Origin: Buttiauxella sp. A111
Lineage (GTDB): Bacteria > Pseudomonadota > Gammaproteobacteria > Enterobacterales > Enterobacteriaceae
Reading direction: 5' to 3'
Length of the DNA stretch: 64,000 nt
NCBI RefSeq assembly: GCF_014189855.1
Contig: NZ_BJFN01000006.1
Location: 1 to 64,000 of the forward strand
Shown: positions 23,630 to 38,507 of the stretch, one piece after another
How positions within the stretch are numbered: the stretch's first letter is position 1
How the letters are laid out: every line of letters starts with the position of its first letter
Program-made: the position numbers and the translations under genes
The notes under the pieces: model-generated
What the model saw: the letters and a program-made list of their open reading frames with translations, nothing else
What the model was told of the DNA's origin: nothing
Database searches by the model: none

Positions 23630-25725
23630 TGAAGAAAAAAACGCTCTACAGCCTGCTTGCTCTGGCTGTTTCTTCTGCCTGCCAGGCAGAAACCTTCCCT
23701 GCACCTGTCGGCCCGTCTCAATCGGATTTCGGCGGTGTCGGTTTGCTGCAAACCCCCACGGCACGCATGGCTCGCGAAGGGGAGTTTAGCCTCAATTATC
23801 GCGATAACGATCAGTACCGCTTTTACTCGGCTTCGGTGCAGCTTTTCCCCTGGCTGGAAACGACGCTGCGCTATACCGACGTGCGCACGAAACAGTACAG
23901 CAATGTCGATGCTTTTTCGGGGGATCAGACCTACAAAGATAAAGCTTTCGACATGAAAATCCGTCTTTGGGAAGAGGGGTATTACTTGCCGCAAGTCGCG
24001 GTGGGAGTCCGTGACTTGGGCGGTACCGGGCTGTTCGACAGTGAATATGTGGTTGCGAGCAAAGCCTGGGGACCATTCGATTTCACCCTTGGGCTGGGCT
24101 GGGGTTACATGGGCACGAGCGGTAACGTAAAGAACCCGTTTTGCGAAGTGAGCAACAGCTTTTGCTATCGCGACAACAGTTACAACCAGGCGGGTTCATT
24201 TGATTTCAGCGGCATGTTTCATGGCCCCGCGTCATTGTTCGGCGGTATCGAATACCAAACGCCGTGGCAACCGCTGCGCCTCAAGCTGGAATATGAAGGC
24301 AATAATTACACGCAAGATTTTGCCGGGAAAATCGAGCAGCGTAGCAACGTTAATGTCGGTGCTATCTACCGTGTCGCCGACTGGGCAGACGTTAATCTCA
24401 GCTATGAGCGCGGCAATACCTTCATGTTTGGCGTAACGTTGCGGACTAACTTCAACGATTTACGCCCAGGTTATAACGATAGCCGTCGCCCGCAATACCA
24501 ACCGCAGCCGCAAGACGAAATTTTGCAGCCAACGGTGGTCGCCAACCAACTGACGCAACTCAAATACAATGCGGGCTTCGCCAATCCGAATATTCAGGTG
24601 AAAGGCGAGACTTTGTATGTGACGGGGGAGCAGGTGAAATACCGCGATTCCCGCGAAGGAATTGAACGCGCCAACCGCATCATCATGAACGACCTGCCGG
24701 AGAATATCCGCACCATTCGTATTACTGAAACGCGTTTGAATATGCCGCAGGTGACGACCGAAACGGATGTGTCGAGCTTACGTCATCATCTGGAAGGCGA
24801 GCCACTTGGTCATGAAACACCGCAGGTGCAGAAACGTGTTGAGCCAGTGGTGCCTGAGAAAACGGAACAAGGGTATTTCATCGATAAATCCAGCGTGAAT
24901 TTCTCGATTAACCCGGTGCTGAATCAGTCGATTGGCGGGCCGGAAAGCTTCTATATGTACCAGATCGGCGTTATGGGAACCGCCGACTGGTGGGTCACGG
25001 ATCATTTGCTGACGACCGGCAGCCTGTTTGCCAACATTGCCAATAACTACGACAAATTTAACTACACCAATCCACCGAATGACTCAACGCTGCCGCGCGT
25101 GCGTACACACGTTCGCGACTACGTCGAGAACGATGTCTACGTCAACAATCTGCAAGCCAACTACTTCCAGTATCTGGGTAACAGCTGGTATGGGCAGGTG
25201 TACGGTGGTTATCTCGAAACCATGTATGGCGGGGTGGGGGCGGAAGTTCTGTATCGCCCGGTCGACAGCAATTGGGCGATTGGTGCCAACGCCAACTACG
25301 TCAAACAGCGTGACTGGACCAGCTCGTTAGACATGATGAAGTTCACTGATTACAGCGCACCCACCGGCCATATTACGGGCTACTGGACGCCGCCGTTTGC
25401 CGACGATGTTCTGGTGAAGCTGAGCATTGGCCAGTATCTGGCGAAAGATAAAGGCGGTACGCTGGAAATCTCCAAACGCTTCGACAGCGGTGTGGTCGTC
25501 GGAACTTACGCCACGATTACTAACGTTTCCAAAGAAGAATACGGGGAAGGGGACTTCACCAAAGGTTTCTACGTGAATGTCCCGCTGGATATCTTCTCGT
25601 CGTCACCAACACGTAGCCGTGCGCAGATTGGCTGGACGCCGTTAACGCGTGACGGTGGGCAGATGTTGGGACGTAAGTTTGAGTTGTATGGGATGACGAG
25701 CGATCGGGATATTAATTTCCGCTAG
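23629..25725 (+). CDS. yjbH: YjbH outer-membrane beta-barrel (GfcD family)
   Basis: 698 residues from ATG 23629, the E. coli length. Signal peptide about residues 1-20 (ends SSACQA). Long beta-barrel pattern of alternating hydrophobic residues with many Tyr/Trp, followed by a periplasmic-type insert around residues 290-430 (proline/glutamine-rich near 285) and more barrel strands. DUF940/GfcD family, presumed export partner for the yjb polysaccharide. Last gene of the operon; a family B repeat begins 12 bases after the stop. Confidence 0.93.
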   Translation: MKKKTLYSLLALAVSSACQAETFPAPVGPSQSDFGGVGLLQTPTARMAREGEFSLNYRDNDQYRFYSASVQLFPWLETTLRYTDVRTKQYSNVDAFSGDQTYKDKAFDMKIRLWEEGYYLPQVAVGVRDLGGTGLFDSEYVVASKAWGPFDFTLGLGWGYMGTSGNVKNPFCEVSNSFCYRDNSYNQAGSFDFSGMFHGPASLFGGIEYQTPWQPLRLKLEYEGNNYTQDFAGKIEQRSNVNVGAIYRVADWADVNLSYERGNTFMFGVTLRTNFNDLRPGYNDSRRPQYQPQPQDEILQPTVVANQLTQLKYNAGFANPNIQVKGETLYVTGEQVKYRDSREGIERANRIIMNDLPENIRTIRITETRLNMPQVTTETDVSSLRHHLEGEPLGHETPQVQKRVEPVVPEKTEQGYFIDKSSVNFSINPVLNQSIGGPESFYMYQIGVMGTADWWVTDHLLTTGSLFANIANNYDKFNYTNPPNDSTLPRVRTHVRDYVENDVYVNNLQANYFQYLGNSWYGQVYGGYLETMYGGVGAEVLYRPVDSNWAIGANANYVKQRDWTSSLDMMKFTDYSAPTGHITGYWTPPFADDVLVKLSIGQYLAKDKGGTLEISKRFDSGVVVGTYATITNVSKEEYGEGDFTKGFYVNVPLDIFSSSPTRSRAQIGWTPLTRDGGQMLGRKFELYGMTSDRDINFR

Positions 25726-25736
25726 TGATGTGTTTG

Positions 25737-25848
25737 CCCTCACCCTAACCCTCTCCCCCAGGAGAGGGGACGTTCTTTTCCTACCTCGCGATCAGGAGAG
25801 CGCACTTTGTTTTCTCCCTCTCCCTTAGGGAGAGGGTCGGGGTGAGGG
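25737..25848. repeat. Family B palindromic repeat, yjbH-psiE gap
   Basis: Two inverted units: CCCTCACCCTAACCCTCTCC with GGAGAGGGG, a spacer of about 50 bases, then CCCTCTCCC TTA GGGAGAGGG followed by TCGGGGTGAGGG. The outer ends pair with each other, so the whole could fold as one long hairpin. Confidence 0.9.
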
Positions 25849-25932
25849 TGCATATATAAGTAAATAATCTAGATCCAGATCACACTTTCAACGTATAACA
25901 GCCCTCGGAAACATAATCCATCAGGTGCTGCT

Positions 25933-26340
25933 ATGACGACTACCACCCGCGTTGAGTTGATCGCCACCGTTCTGCAAACGGTACTTAATCTGGCCCTGCT
26001 CACCCTCGGCCTGATCCTCATTATCTTCCTCGGTAAAGAAACCCTGCACTTAGCCAATGTGCTATTCACGCCCAGCGAACAGGCCAGCAAATATCTGCTG
26101 ATCGAAGGGCTGGTGGTTTACTTCCTGTATTTCGAATTTATCGCGTTGATCGTTAAGTACTTTCAGTCTGGTTATCACTTCCCGCTGCGTTACTTTGTCT
26201 ATATCGGCATAACCGCGATAGTGCGGCTCATCATCATCGACCATAAAGAGCCGCTGGATGTGCTGATTTACTCTGGAGCCATTCTGTTGCTGGTGATCAC
26301 GCTGTGGTTATGTAACAGCAGCCGCTTAAAACGCGAGTGA
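25933..26340 (+). CDS. psiE: Phosphate-starvation-inducible protein PsiE
   Basis: 135-residue inner-membrane protein (E. coli 136) with four hydrophobic helices and the conserved block [18 protein letters not shown]. Function unknown; in E. coli it is induced by phosphate starvation and affected by CRP. The upstream 80 bases hold an isolated GATCACAC half-site that could belong to CRP. It converges with malG. xylE, which follows in E. coli, is absent. Confidence 0.94.
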   Translation: MTTTTRVELIATVLQTVLNLALLTLGLILIIFLGKETLHLANVLFTPSEQASKYLLIEGLVVYFLYFEFIALIVKYFQSGYHFPLRYFVYIGITAIVRLIIIDHKEPLDVLIYSGAILLLVITLWLCNSSRLKRE

Positions 26341-26349
26341 CTGAAATAA

Positions 26350-26378
26350 AAGAAAAAAATGGCGGCCCTAAGGCCGCC
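26350..26378 (-). terminator. malEFG terminator
   Basis: GGCGGCC-CTAA-GGCCGCC, which on the minus strand runs into ATTTTTTCTTTT, a strong intrinsic terminator about 75 bases after the malG stop and just past the psiE stop. Confidence 0.88.
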
Positions 26379-26452
26379 GGAAATGATAATAAGGTCAAAT
26401 TGAGGGTTTGCAGTGGCATTACATAATGTGAAGCAATAACTTACAGGTAATC

Positions 26453-27343
26453 TTAGCCTTTCACCCCACCGGCCGTCAGGCCGCTCACCAGCCAGCGTTG
26501 CGCCAGTAAGAACACCACGGTAATTGGGATGGCAGAAAGTACCGCTGCCGCAGCAAAGTCGCCCCACAAATAGTTTTGTGGGTTGAGGTATTGCTGCATA
26601 CCTACCGCCAGGGTGTAGCTGTTGACATCACGCAGCAACAACGAGGCGACAGGCACTTCGGTAATCGCGGCAATAAACGACAGGATAAATACCACCGCCA
26701 GAATCGGAACAGACAGTGGCAGCAGCACCAGGCGGAAAGCTTGCCATGGGGTTGCGCCATCTATTGCCGCCGCTTCTTCCAGCGAGTTATCAATCGTTTC
26801 GAAGTAACCTTTAATCGTCCAAACGTGCAGCGCGATGCCGCCAAGATAGGCGAAGATCACCCCACCATGCGTATTCAGACCGATAAACGGAATGTACTGA
26901 CCGAGGCGGTCAAACAAGGCGTATAACGCGACCAGTGACAGCACTGCCGGGAACATCTGGAAAATCAGCATCCCTTTGAGCAACGTCGCCTTACCTGAGA
27001 AACGCATACGGGCAAAGGCATAAGCACACGTTGTCGAGAGCGTCACAATCCCCAGCGCAGTAATGGCCGCAATTTTGACGGAGTTCCACAGCCATAACAG
27101 CACCGGGAACGGCGGAGGCGTTACGCTGCCATCGGCATGTTGCACGCTAAAGCCCAGCGCCAGCTTCCAGTGTTCCCAGGAGATTTGATCCGGGATAAGG
27201 CTGCCCGTCGCGAAGTTACCCGGACGCAGTGAAATCGCAATGACCATCAGCAGCGGGAACATAATTGCCGCGATAAACAGCAGCAGTAACAGGTGCGTCG
27301 TGAGTAGTCGCAGTTTTTGAGATTTGGGTTGAACCATGGCCAT
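26453..27343 (-). CDS. malG: Maltose ABC transporter permease MalG
   Basis: Inner-membrane half of the MalFGK2 maltose/maltodextrin importer. 296 residues, as in E. coli, with six helices. The EAA loop that docks on MalK is present ([21 protein letters not shown]). The C-terminal tail ending TAGGVKG inserts into the MalF/maltose path in the known structure. Starts 12 bases after malF. Confidence 0.98.
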   Translation of the reverse strand: MAMVQPKSQKLRLLTTHLLLLLFIAAIMFPLLMVIAISLRPGNFATGSLIPDQISWEHWKLALGFSVQHADGSVTPPPFPVLLWLWNSVKIAAITALGIVTLSTTCAYAFARMRFSGKATLLKGMLIFQMFPAVLSLVALYALFDRLGQYIPFIGLNTHGGVIFAYLGGIALHVWTIKGYFETIDNSLEEAAAIDGATPWQAFRLVLLPLSVPILAVVFILSFIAAITEVPVASLLLRDVNSYTLAVGMQQYLNPQNYLWGDFAAAAVLSAIPITVVFLLAQRWLVSGLTAGGVKG

Positions 27344-27355
27344 GAGTGTCGCTCC

Positions 27356-28900
27356 TTAATCAAACTTCATGCGGGTGGCTTTCAGGTTAACAATCGCCAG
27401 CGCGCCAACCAGAATGAAGATAAGCGTCGCGATAGCCGCGGCTAAACCAAAGTCCTGACCACCGCCGCCTTCAAAGGCGATACGGTAGGTGTAGCTCACC
27501 AGCAAGTCCGTGTATCCGGCAGGTGTCGTAGTGCCGAGGCGGTCTGGCCTACCGTTGGTTAACAGTTGAATCAGTACGAAGTTGTTAAAGTTAAAGGCAA
27601 AGCTTGCGATCATCAGCGGCGTTAAAGGTTTAATCAGCAGAGGCAGCGTAATCTTAAAGAAGTTCTGGAACGGACCTGCGCCATCCATCGCCGAGGCTTC
27701 GTACAAGTCGTCTGGAATCGCTTTCAACAAGCCCATGCACAAGATCATCATGTATGGATAACCGAGCCAGGTATTCACGATAATTATCATTGAACGCGCG
27801 GTCGTTGGGTCGTTAAACCACTCGGGTTTGATACCAAATAGCGATCCCAACAGCATGTTGATTTCACCGAAGCTTTGGTTGAACAACCCTTTGAAAATCA
27901 AGATGGAAATAAACGACGGCACCGCGTAGGGCAGTATCAGCAGCACGCGATAAATCGCTTTGCCTTTCAAGGATTCCCACTGCACGACGCACGCCAGAAT
28001 CATGCCGACCGCCACGGTCAGAATCACCGTCAGGATTGAGAAGATAATCGTCCAGACGAAAATCTCCATAAACGGTTTCTGGATGCCTTCATCATGGAAG
28101 ACACGTAAGAAGTTTTTCCACCCGATAGTTACGGTGTAGCCCGGGCTTAATTGCTCATTGCCCCAGTTGCCGTCGGCATTAACAGACTGATAAAAACCAA
28201 TTTTGTTATTCGGACGGTACTTAACGCCGCTTTGGTTGTTCGTCAGCTCGCCATCCTCGGCCTGCGTATACAGTGGGCGCGTGCCGGAAAACTGGCGCAG
28301 AGAACTCATGGTCAGCGTGGTTTCATCAGGCATTTGAGCGGTAATTTGCGTCAGCGCCGTACGGTTTTGCGTAATCACACGCAGATTTGCTTTTTCGCCT
28401 TCAGGCAGCGCTTCCGCTTCTTTCAGTTTCAGATGTTGTTCGCCGCCAAATTTAAAGGCGTCGGAGATGAAATTCTTGCCGGTTTCGCCATCGGTGAGGG
28501 CCAGTTGCCACTCATCGCCCGCCGGATAAAGGCCGAAATTAAAGGTTTTGCCCGCCTGATACTGGCGGTCCATCAGCACCTGCTGGGCACGTTCTTGCGT
28601 AAGTTGGTTGGTGCTGCTGTAGTTGGTGAAGGCAATCGCAATGGTACACACCAATGGGAACAGCACGAACAGCCCCATACCGGCCATACCAGGGTAAACA
28701 TAGCGCCAGGCATACGCCTTGCGATTAGCGAAAATATAGAGGCCAAGTGAGCTTAAAATCAGCGTCATAATGGCGAACAGGTACTCCCCCTGGGCGTACA
28801 TTATTACAATAAGATAACCCACCAGCAGGCCCAGCAGGCCGATGACTGACCATTTCAGTACATCGCTTTGCCACCAGTGGCTCTTTTTAACAACATCCAT
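27356..28900 (-). CDS. malF: Maltose ABC transporter permease MalF
   Basis: Inner-membrane partner of MalG. 514 residues, as in E. coli. Three N-terminal helices (about 17-95), the large periplasmic P2 loop typical of enterobacterial MalF (about 95-275), then five helices with the EAA loop YEASAMDGAGPFQNFFKITLP that contacts MalK. GAGGA precedes the start. Separated from malE by a family B repeat, in the position where E. coli has REP sequences. Confidence 0.98.
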   Translation of the reverse strand: MDVVKKSHWWQSDVLKWSVIGLLGLLVGYLIVIMYAQGEYLFAIMTLILSSLGLYIFANRKAYAWRYVYPGMAGMGLFVLFPLVCTIAIAFTNYSSTNQLTQERAQQVLMDRQYQAGKTFNFGLYPAGDEWQLALTDGETGKNFISDAFKFGGEQHLKLKEAEALPEGEKANLRVITQNRTALTQITAQMPDETTLTMSSLRQFSGTRPLYTQAEDGELTNNQSGVKYRPNNKIGFYQSVNADGNWGNEQLSPGYTVTIGWKNFLRVFHDEGIQKPFMEIFVWTIIFSILTVILTVAVGMILACVVQWESLKGKAIYRVLLILPYAVPSFISILIFKGLFNQSFGEINMLLGSLFGIKPEWFNDPTTARSMIIIVNTWLGYPYMMILCMGLLKAIPDDLYEASAMDGAGPFQNFFKITLPLLIKPLTPLMIASFAFNFNNFVLIQLLTNGRPDRLGTTTPAGYTDLLVSYTYRIAFEGGGGQDFGLAAAIATLIFILVGALAIVNLKATRMKFD

Positions 28901-28928
28901 GGGGTCTTCCTCTACATCATGATTTTTT

Positions 28929-29013
28929 CTCCCTCTCCTGGGGGAGAGGGTCGGGGTGAGGGCGAATTTGGCAAAACAACCCTCACCCTAACCCTCTCCC
29001 TGAGGGAGAGGGA
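28929..29013. repeat. Family B palindromic repeat, malE-malF gap
   Basis: Two hairpin units with their GGGTGAGGG and CCCTCACCC ends facing each other, the opposite arrangement to the 4466 and 25737 copies. It begins, reading with the genes, 13 bases after the malE stop. A stable structure here would protect the malE mRNA 3' end and lower malF/malG expression. Confidence 0.9.
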
Positions 29014-29026
29014 AATGGTCAGATAA

Positions 29027-30256
<1,230 letters not shown>

Positions 30257-30312
30257 TCAAGGTCAAGGTAGTGGCGTTACGGTTGCCAGTTTGCTCAGAT
30301 GGCAAGTGCTTC

Positions 30313-30520
30313 TCATCCTCCTTAGCCCTACGCCCCACCCCGATTATCTGTGATCCCCATTCCATAACTGCCAGTTATGTGTCCTGGCGCACACAAAACC
30401 CCCCGGAAATTTGAAACCACGATCACGAAAATCTCTTGTGTGCACTGTAACCGGTTGCACAAACCCACATCTCATCCTCCCGCCTCCTCCCCCATAAAAA
30501 ACATCAGGGTGGAGGAGTTA
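30313..30520. promoter_or_regulatory. Divergent malE/malK control region
   Basis: The 385-base gap between malE and malK holds no gene. MalT-type boxes (core GGATGA on the minus strand) occur at 30313-30318 and 30472-30477, with further purine-rich boxes in 30481-30520. TGTGTCCTGGCGCACA (30378-30393) fits the CRP consensus in 8 of its 10 fixed bases, and TGTGATCCCCATTCCA (30350) is a weaker one. This fits the shared MalT/CRP control of malEFG and malK-lamB-malM. Confidence 0.7.
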
Positions 30521-30602
30521 CCAAATGTATAGATCCGTCATAGTCCGACACATATTGAATCACCTGCCAATTAGCATCGTGACGGAATGAAGGGAGAAGT
30601 AC

Positions 30603-33073
<2,471 letters not shown>

Positions 33074-33103
33074 TTCAGCTTTAACCTGATGTTATGAAAC
33101 GAT

Positions 33104-33127
33104 GAGGGGTTCGTCACTGAGCCCCTC
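33104..33127 (+). terminator. lamB-malM hairpin
   Basis: GAGGGG / CCCCTC stem 30 bases after lamB with no strong T run. It may protect the lamB mRNA or reduce read-through into malM. Confidence 0.55.
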
Positions 33128-33218
33128 GTTATTACCCTTGTATGCCAATGCCTGTTTCGATGGAAAGCGCTATTGCCTGGCTAACTTTCCACCGACTTCC
33201 CAGCCGAGGTTTATAACA

Positions 33219-34214
33219 ATGAAAATGAAAAAAAGTCTCATCGCACTCTGCCTATCCGCAGGGTTGCTCGCCAGCCTGCCCGGCGTAAGCCTGGCGGATG
33301 TGAACATCGTGCCTCAGGATCTCTCTGCCGCACCTGCAATTCCGGCCTCTGCATTGCAACAACTGCAATGGACTCCGGTTGATCAAACGAATACCCAAAA
33401 AACGAATCTCGCTAACACCGGGCAGACGTTGAATGCCGGTGATATTGTGGGACCAGTGGCTGCCTACAGCGTACCGGCAAGCATCGGTGAGTTGACAATT
33501 ACGCTCACCAGCCTGGTGAATAAAGAGTCAGTATTTGCGCCAAACGTGCTGGTACTTGATCAGAATTTGACGCCTGCTGCTTACTTCCCATCCAGTTTCT
33601 TTCCCTATGAAGAGCCGGGCGTAATGTCTTCCAACCGTCTGGAAGGCGTACTGAAATTAACCCCAGCGTTGGGGCAACAAAAACTGTATCTGTTGGTCTT
33701 CACCACCAATAAAGACCTCCAGCAAACCACTACCATGGTTGACCCGGCGAAAGCCTATGCCAAAGGAAATGGTAACGCAGTTCCGGATATCCCAGACCCG
33801 ATTGCACGCCATGTCAAAGAGGGGGAACTGTCGCTTAAAGTCAGAACCTCCTCCGGTTCCAGCATTTTGGTTGGGCCGCTGTTTGGTTCAAAAGGCCCAG
33901 GTCCGGTCACTGTAGGAAATACGGCTGCACCAGCCGCGACTTACGCAGCACCTGTAGCAGCCGTTGCAGCGACATCCGCAGCGCCTGCGCCAACGTATTC
34001 AGCTCCTGCTCCTGCACCCGTTGCTGCCCCTGCGCCAGCGGTGAAAAAAGAGCCAATGCTTAACGATACAGAAAGCTACTTCAACCAAGCTATTAAGCAA
34101 GCAGTCGACAAAGGCGATGTAGATAAAGCCTTGAAACTGTTGGATGAAGCAGAGCGTCTTGGATCAACTTCTGCCCGTAAAACTTTTATCAGCAGTGTAA
34201 AAGGCAAGGGGTAA
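33219..34214 (+). CDS. malM: Maltose operon periplasmic protein MalM
   Basis: Periplasmic protein of unknown role in the malK-lamB-malM operon. 331 residues from ATG 33219 (E. coli 306). Signal peptide about 1-26 (GVSLA). The N-terminal beta-rich domain (to about 235) and the short C-terminal helical region ([15 protein letters not shown]...[16 protein letters not shown]) are conserved. Between them lies an Ala/Pro/Thr-rich linker about 25 residues longer than in E. coli. The frame is open upstream to 33102 but without conservation. Confidence 0.95.
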   Translation: MKMKKSLIALCLSAGLLASLPGVSLADVNIVPQDLSAAPAIPASALQQLQWTPVDQTNTQKTNLANTGQTLNAGDIVGPVAAYSVPASIGELTITLTSLVNKESVFAPNVLVLDQNLTPAAYFPSSFFPYEEPGVMSSNRLEGVLKLTPALGQQKLYLLVFTTNKDLQQTTTMVDPAKAYAKGNGNAVPDIPDPIARHVKEGELSLKVRTSSGSSILVGPLFGSKGPGPVTVGNTAAPAATYAAPVAAVAATSAAPAPTYSAPAPAPVAAPAPAVKKEPMLNDTESYFNQAIKQAVDKGDVDKALKLLDEAERLGSTSARKTFISSVKGKG

Positions 34215-34247
34215 CCGTCTCCCCGCAATGCTGATGTTTGGAGTATT

Positions 34248-34277
34248 GGTGCGTCCTTGTGGCGCACCTTTTTTTTT
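34248..34277 (+). terminator. malK-lamB-malM terminator
   Basis: GGTGCG / CGCACC stem followed by nine T residues, 34 bases after malM. Confidence 0.9.
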
Positions 34278-34392
34278 GCCCGTCATATTTAGAGCCGCTT
34301 CTGCGTTGTTAAATCAATGTTGTGCTTTTGCCTGCCACGCTCTACCCATTCTGCGTTACAATGACTGCCGGTTTTATTTCGGAGAAATTCAC

Positions 34393-34902
34393 ATGTCTGA
34401 CGCGCTTTCGGCACTGCGCGCCTTACGTTTTGAGGCTACGATCCCCGAGGGGCTGAGCGCATCCCTTCTTGACTGGTTGTTGCTTGAAGACTCAATGACT
34501 AAACGCTTTGAACAGTATTGTTCGCGAGTCACTGTTCGTATTGTGCGTGAAGGTTTTTTCGATTCGCCTGTCGATTTTCCCGAAGCTGAGATGATGCCAG
34601 TAGCCAAACGCTACTGGTTGCGTGAAGTTGTGCTATGCGGTGACGATGAGCCCTGGTTGCTTGGGCGCACGGTCGTACCGGAATCAACCCTTGAAGGGCC
34701 TGAGCTTGCTTTGCAGCGGCTCGGAACCACGCCGCTCGGGCGTTATTTGTTTAGTGCATCATCCCTGACGCGGGATTTTATTGAGATTGGACGCAGTGCG
34801 GAGCTGTGGGGACGTCGGTCCCGCCTGAGATTAGCCGGAAAGCCATTGGTACTGACCGAGTTATTCCTTCCCGCTTCGCCGTTGTATGCAGAGGAAAAAT
34901 AA
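34393..34902 (+). CDS. ubiC: Chorismate pyruvate-lyase UbiC
   Basis: Releases pyruvate from chorismate to give 4-hydroxybenzoate, first step of ubiquinone synthesis. 169 residues from ATG 34393 (E. coli 165), GGAG upstream. Conserved blocks: [34 protein letters not shown] with the active-site Arg, [14 protein letters not shown] and GRYLF. The frame is open upstream to 34228 across the malM terminator, which cannot be coding. The stop overlaps the ubiA start (TAATG). Confidence 0.96.
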   Translation: MSDALSALRALRFEATIPEGLSASLLDWLLLEDSMTKRFEQYCSRVTVRIVREGFFDSPVDFPEAEMMPVAKRYWLREVVLCGDDEPWLLGRTVVPESTLEGPELALQRLGTTPLGRYLFSASSLTRDFIEIGRSAELWGRRSRLRLAGKPLVLTELFLPASPLYAEEK

Positions 34903-35774
34903 TGGAGTGGAGTCTGAAACAGGGCAAATTACAGGCCTACCAACGCCTGATGCGGCTGGATAAGCCGATTGGCTCGCTTTTATTGTTATGGCCCACGTTA
35001 TGGGCGTTATGGCTTGCGACACCGGGTGTCCCGCCGCTGACTATTTTATGCGTGTTTATCGCCGGAGTCTGGATGATGCGCGCCGCGGGTTGCGTGGTTA
35101 ACGACTACGCCGATCGCAAGTTTGATGGCCACGTTAAACGGACCGCCCATCGGCCGCTACCGAGCGGTGCTGTCAGTGAAAAAGAGGCGCGTATCCTGTT
35201 TGTTGTGCTGGTGCTGCTCTCGTTTTTACTGGTGCTGACACTTAATACCATGACGATTTTATTGTCCGTCGCGGGATTGGCGTTAGCCTGGGTCTATCCG
35301 TTTATGAAGCGTTACACCCATCTGCCACAAGTGGTGTTGGGTGCGGCATTCGGTTGGTCCATCCCAATGGCATTTGCTGCGGTCAGTGAATCTGTTCCGC
35401 TAAGTTGCTGGCTGATGTTTTTGACCAATATTTGCTGGGCGGTAGCCTACGACACACAGTATGCGATGGTTGATCGCGATGACGATCTGAAAATAGGCAT
35501 CAAATCCACTGCGATCCTGTTTGGACGCTATGACAATGTGATCATTGGGATTTTGCAGGTTGCGGTAATGGTATTGCTGGCGGTAATTGGCTGGCTGAAC
35601 GGCTTAGGCGGCGCTTTTTATTGGTCTATTGCATTGGCTGGCGCGCTCTTTATCCATCAGCAACGGTTGACGGCGAATCGCGACCGCGATGCCTGTTTCC
35701 GCGCATTCCTGAATAATAACTACGTTGGGCTGGTGTTGTTTATTGGCCTGGTGCTGAGTTACATACACTTCTAG
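34902..35774 (+). CDS. ubiA: 4-hydroxybenzoate octaprenyltransferase UbiA
   Basis: Membrane prenyltransferase attaching the octaprenyl tail to 4-hydroxybenzoate. 290 residues, as in E. coli, from ATG 34902, translationally coupled to ubiC. About eight to nine helices; the two Asp-rich motifs [15 protein letters not shown] and [12 protein letters not shown] bind Mg-diphosphate. A family B repeat begins five bases after the stop, between this gene and the convergent plsB. Confidence 0.97.
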   Translation: MEWSLKQGKLQAYQRLMRLDKPIGSLLLLWPTLWALWLATPGVPPLTILCVFIAGVWMMRAAGCVVNDYADRKFDGHVKRTAHRPLPSGAVSEKEARILFVVLVLLSFLLVLTLNTMTILLSVAGLALAWVYPFMKRYTHLPQVVLGAAFGWSIPMAFAAVSESVPLSCWLMFLTNICWAVAYDTQYAMVDRDDDLKIGIKSTAILFGRYDNVIIGILQVAVMVLLAVIGWLNGLGGAFYWSIALAGALFIHQQRLTANRDRDACFRAFLNNNYVGLVLFIGLVLSYIHF

Positions 35775-35779
35775 AAAAT

Positions 35780-35890
35780 CCCCTCATCCCGACCTTCTCC
35801 CTCAGGGAGAAGGAGAAAACCGGGCATATCTCCCTCAGGTGAAGGAGATGCCGTTATCCCCTCTCCTGTGGGAGAGGGTTAGGGTGAGGG
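35780..35890. repeat. Family B palindromic repeat, ubiA-plsB gap
   Basis: Three hairpins in a row: CTTCTCCC/GGGAGAAGG, a shorter CTCCCTCAGGTGAAGGAG, and CCCTCTCC/GGAGAGGG followed by TTAGGGTGAGGG. It fills the whole gap between the two convergent genes, so it is probably the shared 3'-end structure of both transcripts. Confidence 0.9.
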
Positions 35891-35892
35891 CA

Positions 35893-38322
35893 TTACTCAG
35901 TCGCAGCCTGCGACGTCGCACTTTCAATCGTTAAACGCACATCCGGCATGATCAGATCTGCCAGCAACTGGTAGACCTTCATCGTTTCGCCTGGCTCTGC
36001 ATCCCCGGTGTCACTGATATAGCCTTCATCACGCAAGGTTAATACCAGCGAGGTGAAGACCGCTTTATCAAAGAACTCAGGTGCATTAATACCATGCAAA
36101 ACAGACAAGCGCTGGGCAACGGTGCGGCTTTCGCGCTCCAGTGTCCCACGGTTAATCGACGGATTCGCGCTCAACAACCAGAACGTAATCGCATAACGCT
36201 GTAGCGTTTCACGAACACCCGCTGCCAGTAGCTGCATGGTGCGTGAACGCGCAGGGTTCATCTGCACTTCGTCGTCTGTCAGCGTTACCAGTTCCTGACG
36301 CGCCAGCTCATTGAGCATAATGTCAATTTCACCGGCAAGTTCAGCGGTGTTCCAGCGCAGGAACAGCTCTGTCTTCAGCATCGGGTAAAGTAACGTGACC
36401 TGACGCAGCAGTTCACTACGGTCAATGCGGCGATGTTGAGTAATGATCGCTGCCAGCAGAGAAGGCAACACCAGCATATGCAGGATGTTGTTACGGTAAT
36501 ACGTCATCAGAACCGCCTGCTCACGCGGCAGAATGATGATGTCACCGATAGTGTCTTTCTCTACTTCAAACTTGTTCATCTGCAACGCGTGTTCAATCAG
36601 CGCTTCTGCTGGCTGGTCTGGTGTGGTCGCGTCCGGTGAATACGGCACATTACGCAACAGGCTCAGGTAACAGTTGAGCTGCTCTGTCAGTTGCTCACGG
36701 GTGAGTGAACGCTGACGTGAGGCTAACAGCGCGGTACAGCACAGGTTCATGGCGTTCGCCGCACCTGCGTTGTTAATTCGCACCATCAGTTCGGTGGCAA
36801 TTTCATTGACCGTCGGCGTCAGCCACGCAGGACGGATCGCTTCGATTGGGTCGATGGAGTCGCGCCACTCAGGAACACGCTGGTTCAGGAATGCCATCAA
36901 TGGCATCGGTTCGCCAAAGTTCACATAGCCCTGACCGAGGTTACGCAGCTTACTCAGGCCACGAACCATCTGCATGAAACTCTCTTTCTCTTTGGTCGCA
37001 CCACGCAACTCTTTTGCGTAAGTCCCCACTTCCATTACATGCTCGTAGCCAATGTAAATCGGCACCAATGTAATAGGGCGAGTACCGCCGCGCAGCATTG
37101 CCTGAATGGTCATCGACAAGGTGCCAGTTTTCGGATCGAGCAAACGCCCGGTACGAGAACGACCACCTTCCACGAAATATTCAACGGAATAGCCACGGCT
37201 AAACAGCTCGCCAAGATATTCACGGAACACGGTGGAGTAGAGTTTGCTGCCTTTAAAGGTACGACGGATAAAGAACGCACCGAGGCGGCGGAAAATCGGG
37301 CCCGCTGGCCAGAAGTTCAGGTTGATACCCGCCGCGATGTGCGGAGGAACCAGCCCCTGGTGATAAAGCACGTAGGACAGCAGCATGTAATCCATGTGGC
37401 TGCGATGGCAAGGGACATAAACAATCTCATGACCATCGTGAGCCAACTGGCGTACGCGTTCTGCATTGTGAACGTTTATCCCCTGGTACAAGCGGTTCCA
37501 CGTCAGACTTAGCACGCGGTCACTCACCCGAATCGCTTCATAAGAGAAGTTAGCGGCAATCTCTTCCATCAGCGCCACAGCGTTTTGCTGTGCTTTTTCA
37601 TGGGAGATTTTCTTGCTGCGTGCTTCATCTTCGACGGCGCGAGCGATAGCTTTCGATGCCAGAAGCTTATTAAACAGATCCTGACGTACCGGCAAACGTG
37701 GCCCGATGGTCGCTAAACGCTGGCGAGCAAAGTGCATACGCGCAACGCGAGCCAATTTCTGAGCGATCTTTTTATCCGTACCGTGCTCGGTTGCCATGTT
37801 GCGCAGTGAGACAGGTGGTGAAAAACGCACGAAACTGTCGCGACCAAGCCAGGTAACGGCGAAAAACTTCTGGATGCCGTTCAGCATCTTTAATGGCGGA
37901 TTAACTTCGCCTTTTTCGCGCCCCGGAGAGCGGCCAAACATCACCGAAACCGGCACCATCTGCACATCCAGATTTGGATTGCTGCGGTGCAAGTCGAGGT
38001 AATCGTGGAACAACTTGATCGACTCTTCTTTCGGCGTGTAATAAGTGAATACACGTGGGCCGCCGTGGATAAAGACGTAACGCGGGAGTACCGCTCCGTC
38101 AATCTCTAACGGCTGAAGCGGATCGGGTAAGCCATGCGCGAGACATTGCGCGCGCAGCGTTAATAAGTCCGCCTTAGAGTTATACGGCAGCACATACATT
38201 ATCGGGCGTGTGGGATCTAAGCCCAGTTCGGCTTGTGGATCTGCCGGAATGGACTTGCTTTTTACCAGAACGCCTAATGGTAAATTAAGTAATTTGTAGT
38301 AGATTCTTGGCCAGCCTGACAT
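35893..38322 (-). CDS. plsB: Glycerol-3-phosphate acyltransferase PlsB
   Basis: Inner-membrane enzyme acylating sn-glycerol 3-phosphate at position 1, first step of phospholipid synthesis. 809 residues (E. coli 807). The HX4D motif HRSHMD has His306 and Asp311 exactly as in E. coli; GGRSRTG and VPIYIGYEH mark the other acyltransferase blocks. It diverges from dgkA, with a family A mini element in the shared promoter region. The stop is three bases from a family B repeat. Confidence 0.98.
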   Translation of the reverse strand: MSGWPRIYYKLLNLPLGVLVKSKSIPADPQAELGLDPTRPIMYVLPYNSKADLLTLRAQCLAHGLPDPLQPLEIDGAVLPRYVFIHGGPRVFTYYTPKEESIKLFHDYLDLHRSNPNLDVQMVPVSVMFGRSPGREKGEVNPPLKMLNGIQKFFAVTWLGRDSFVRFSPPVSLRNMATEHGTDKKIAQKLARVARMHFARQRLATIGPRLPVRQDLFNKLLASKAIARAVEDEARSKKISHEKAQQNAVALMEEIAANFSYEAIRVSDRVLSLTWNRLYQGINVHNAERVRQLAHDGHEIVYVPCHRSHMDYMLLSYVLYHQGLVPPHIAAGINLNFWPAGPIFRRLGAFFIRRTFKGSKLYSTVFREYLGELFSRGYSVEYFVEGGRSRTGRLLDPKTGTLSMTIQAMLRGGTRPITLVPIYIGYEHVMEVGTYAKELRGATKEKESFMQMVRGLSKLRNLGQGYVNFGEPMPLMAFLNQRVPEWRDSIDPIEAIRPAWLTPTVNEIATELMVRINNAGAANAMNLCCTALLASRQRSLTREQLTEQLNCYLSLLRNVPYSPDATTPDQPAEALIEHALQMNKFEVEKDTIGDIIILPREQAVLMTYYRNNILHMLVLPSLLAAIITQHRRIDRSELLRQVTLLYPMLKTELFLRWNTAELAGEIDIMLNELARQELVTLTDDEVQMNPARSRTMQLLAAGVRETLQRYAITFWLLSANPSINRGTLERESRTVAQRLSVLHGINAPEFFDKAVFTSLVLTLRDEGYISDTGDAEPGETMKVYQLLADLIMPDVRLTIESATSQAATE

Positions 38323-38407
38323 AAACGATGTAAAGCCTCAGGTTAATAATGCAATTTCGCCGCAAGAATATCAGAATCTCACTCAGATTTCTGTGGCGTT
38401 GCGCTTT

Positions 38408-38466
38408 ATACCCGTCATTCTTCAAGTTGTAGCAGTGTTGGCTGCAATTTGAAGAATGACGGGTAT
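38408..38466. repeat. Family A mini element, plsB-dgkA gap
   Basis: The cleanest mini copy: a 59-base element with perfect 18-bp terminal inverted repeats (ATACCCGTCATTCTTCAA and its complement) around GTTGTAGCAGTGTTGGCTGCAAT-like sequence, itself partly palindromic. It sits between two divergent genes, 41 bases before dgkA, unlike most other copies, which follow stop codons. Confidence 0.92.
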
Positions 38467-38507
38467 AGATAAGAATTGACGCAAATAATTTGAAAAGGTT
38501 TCCAAAA

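Noticed and set aside
28151-28750. 199-codon plus-strand open frame inside malF
   Set aside because: Shadow of malF codons, no known domain.
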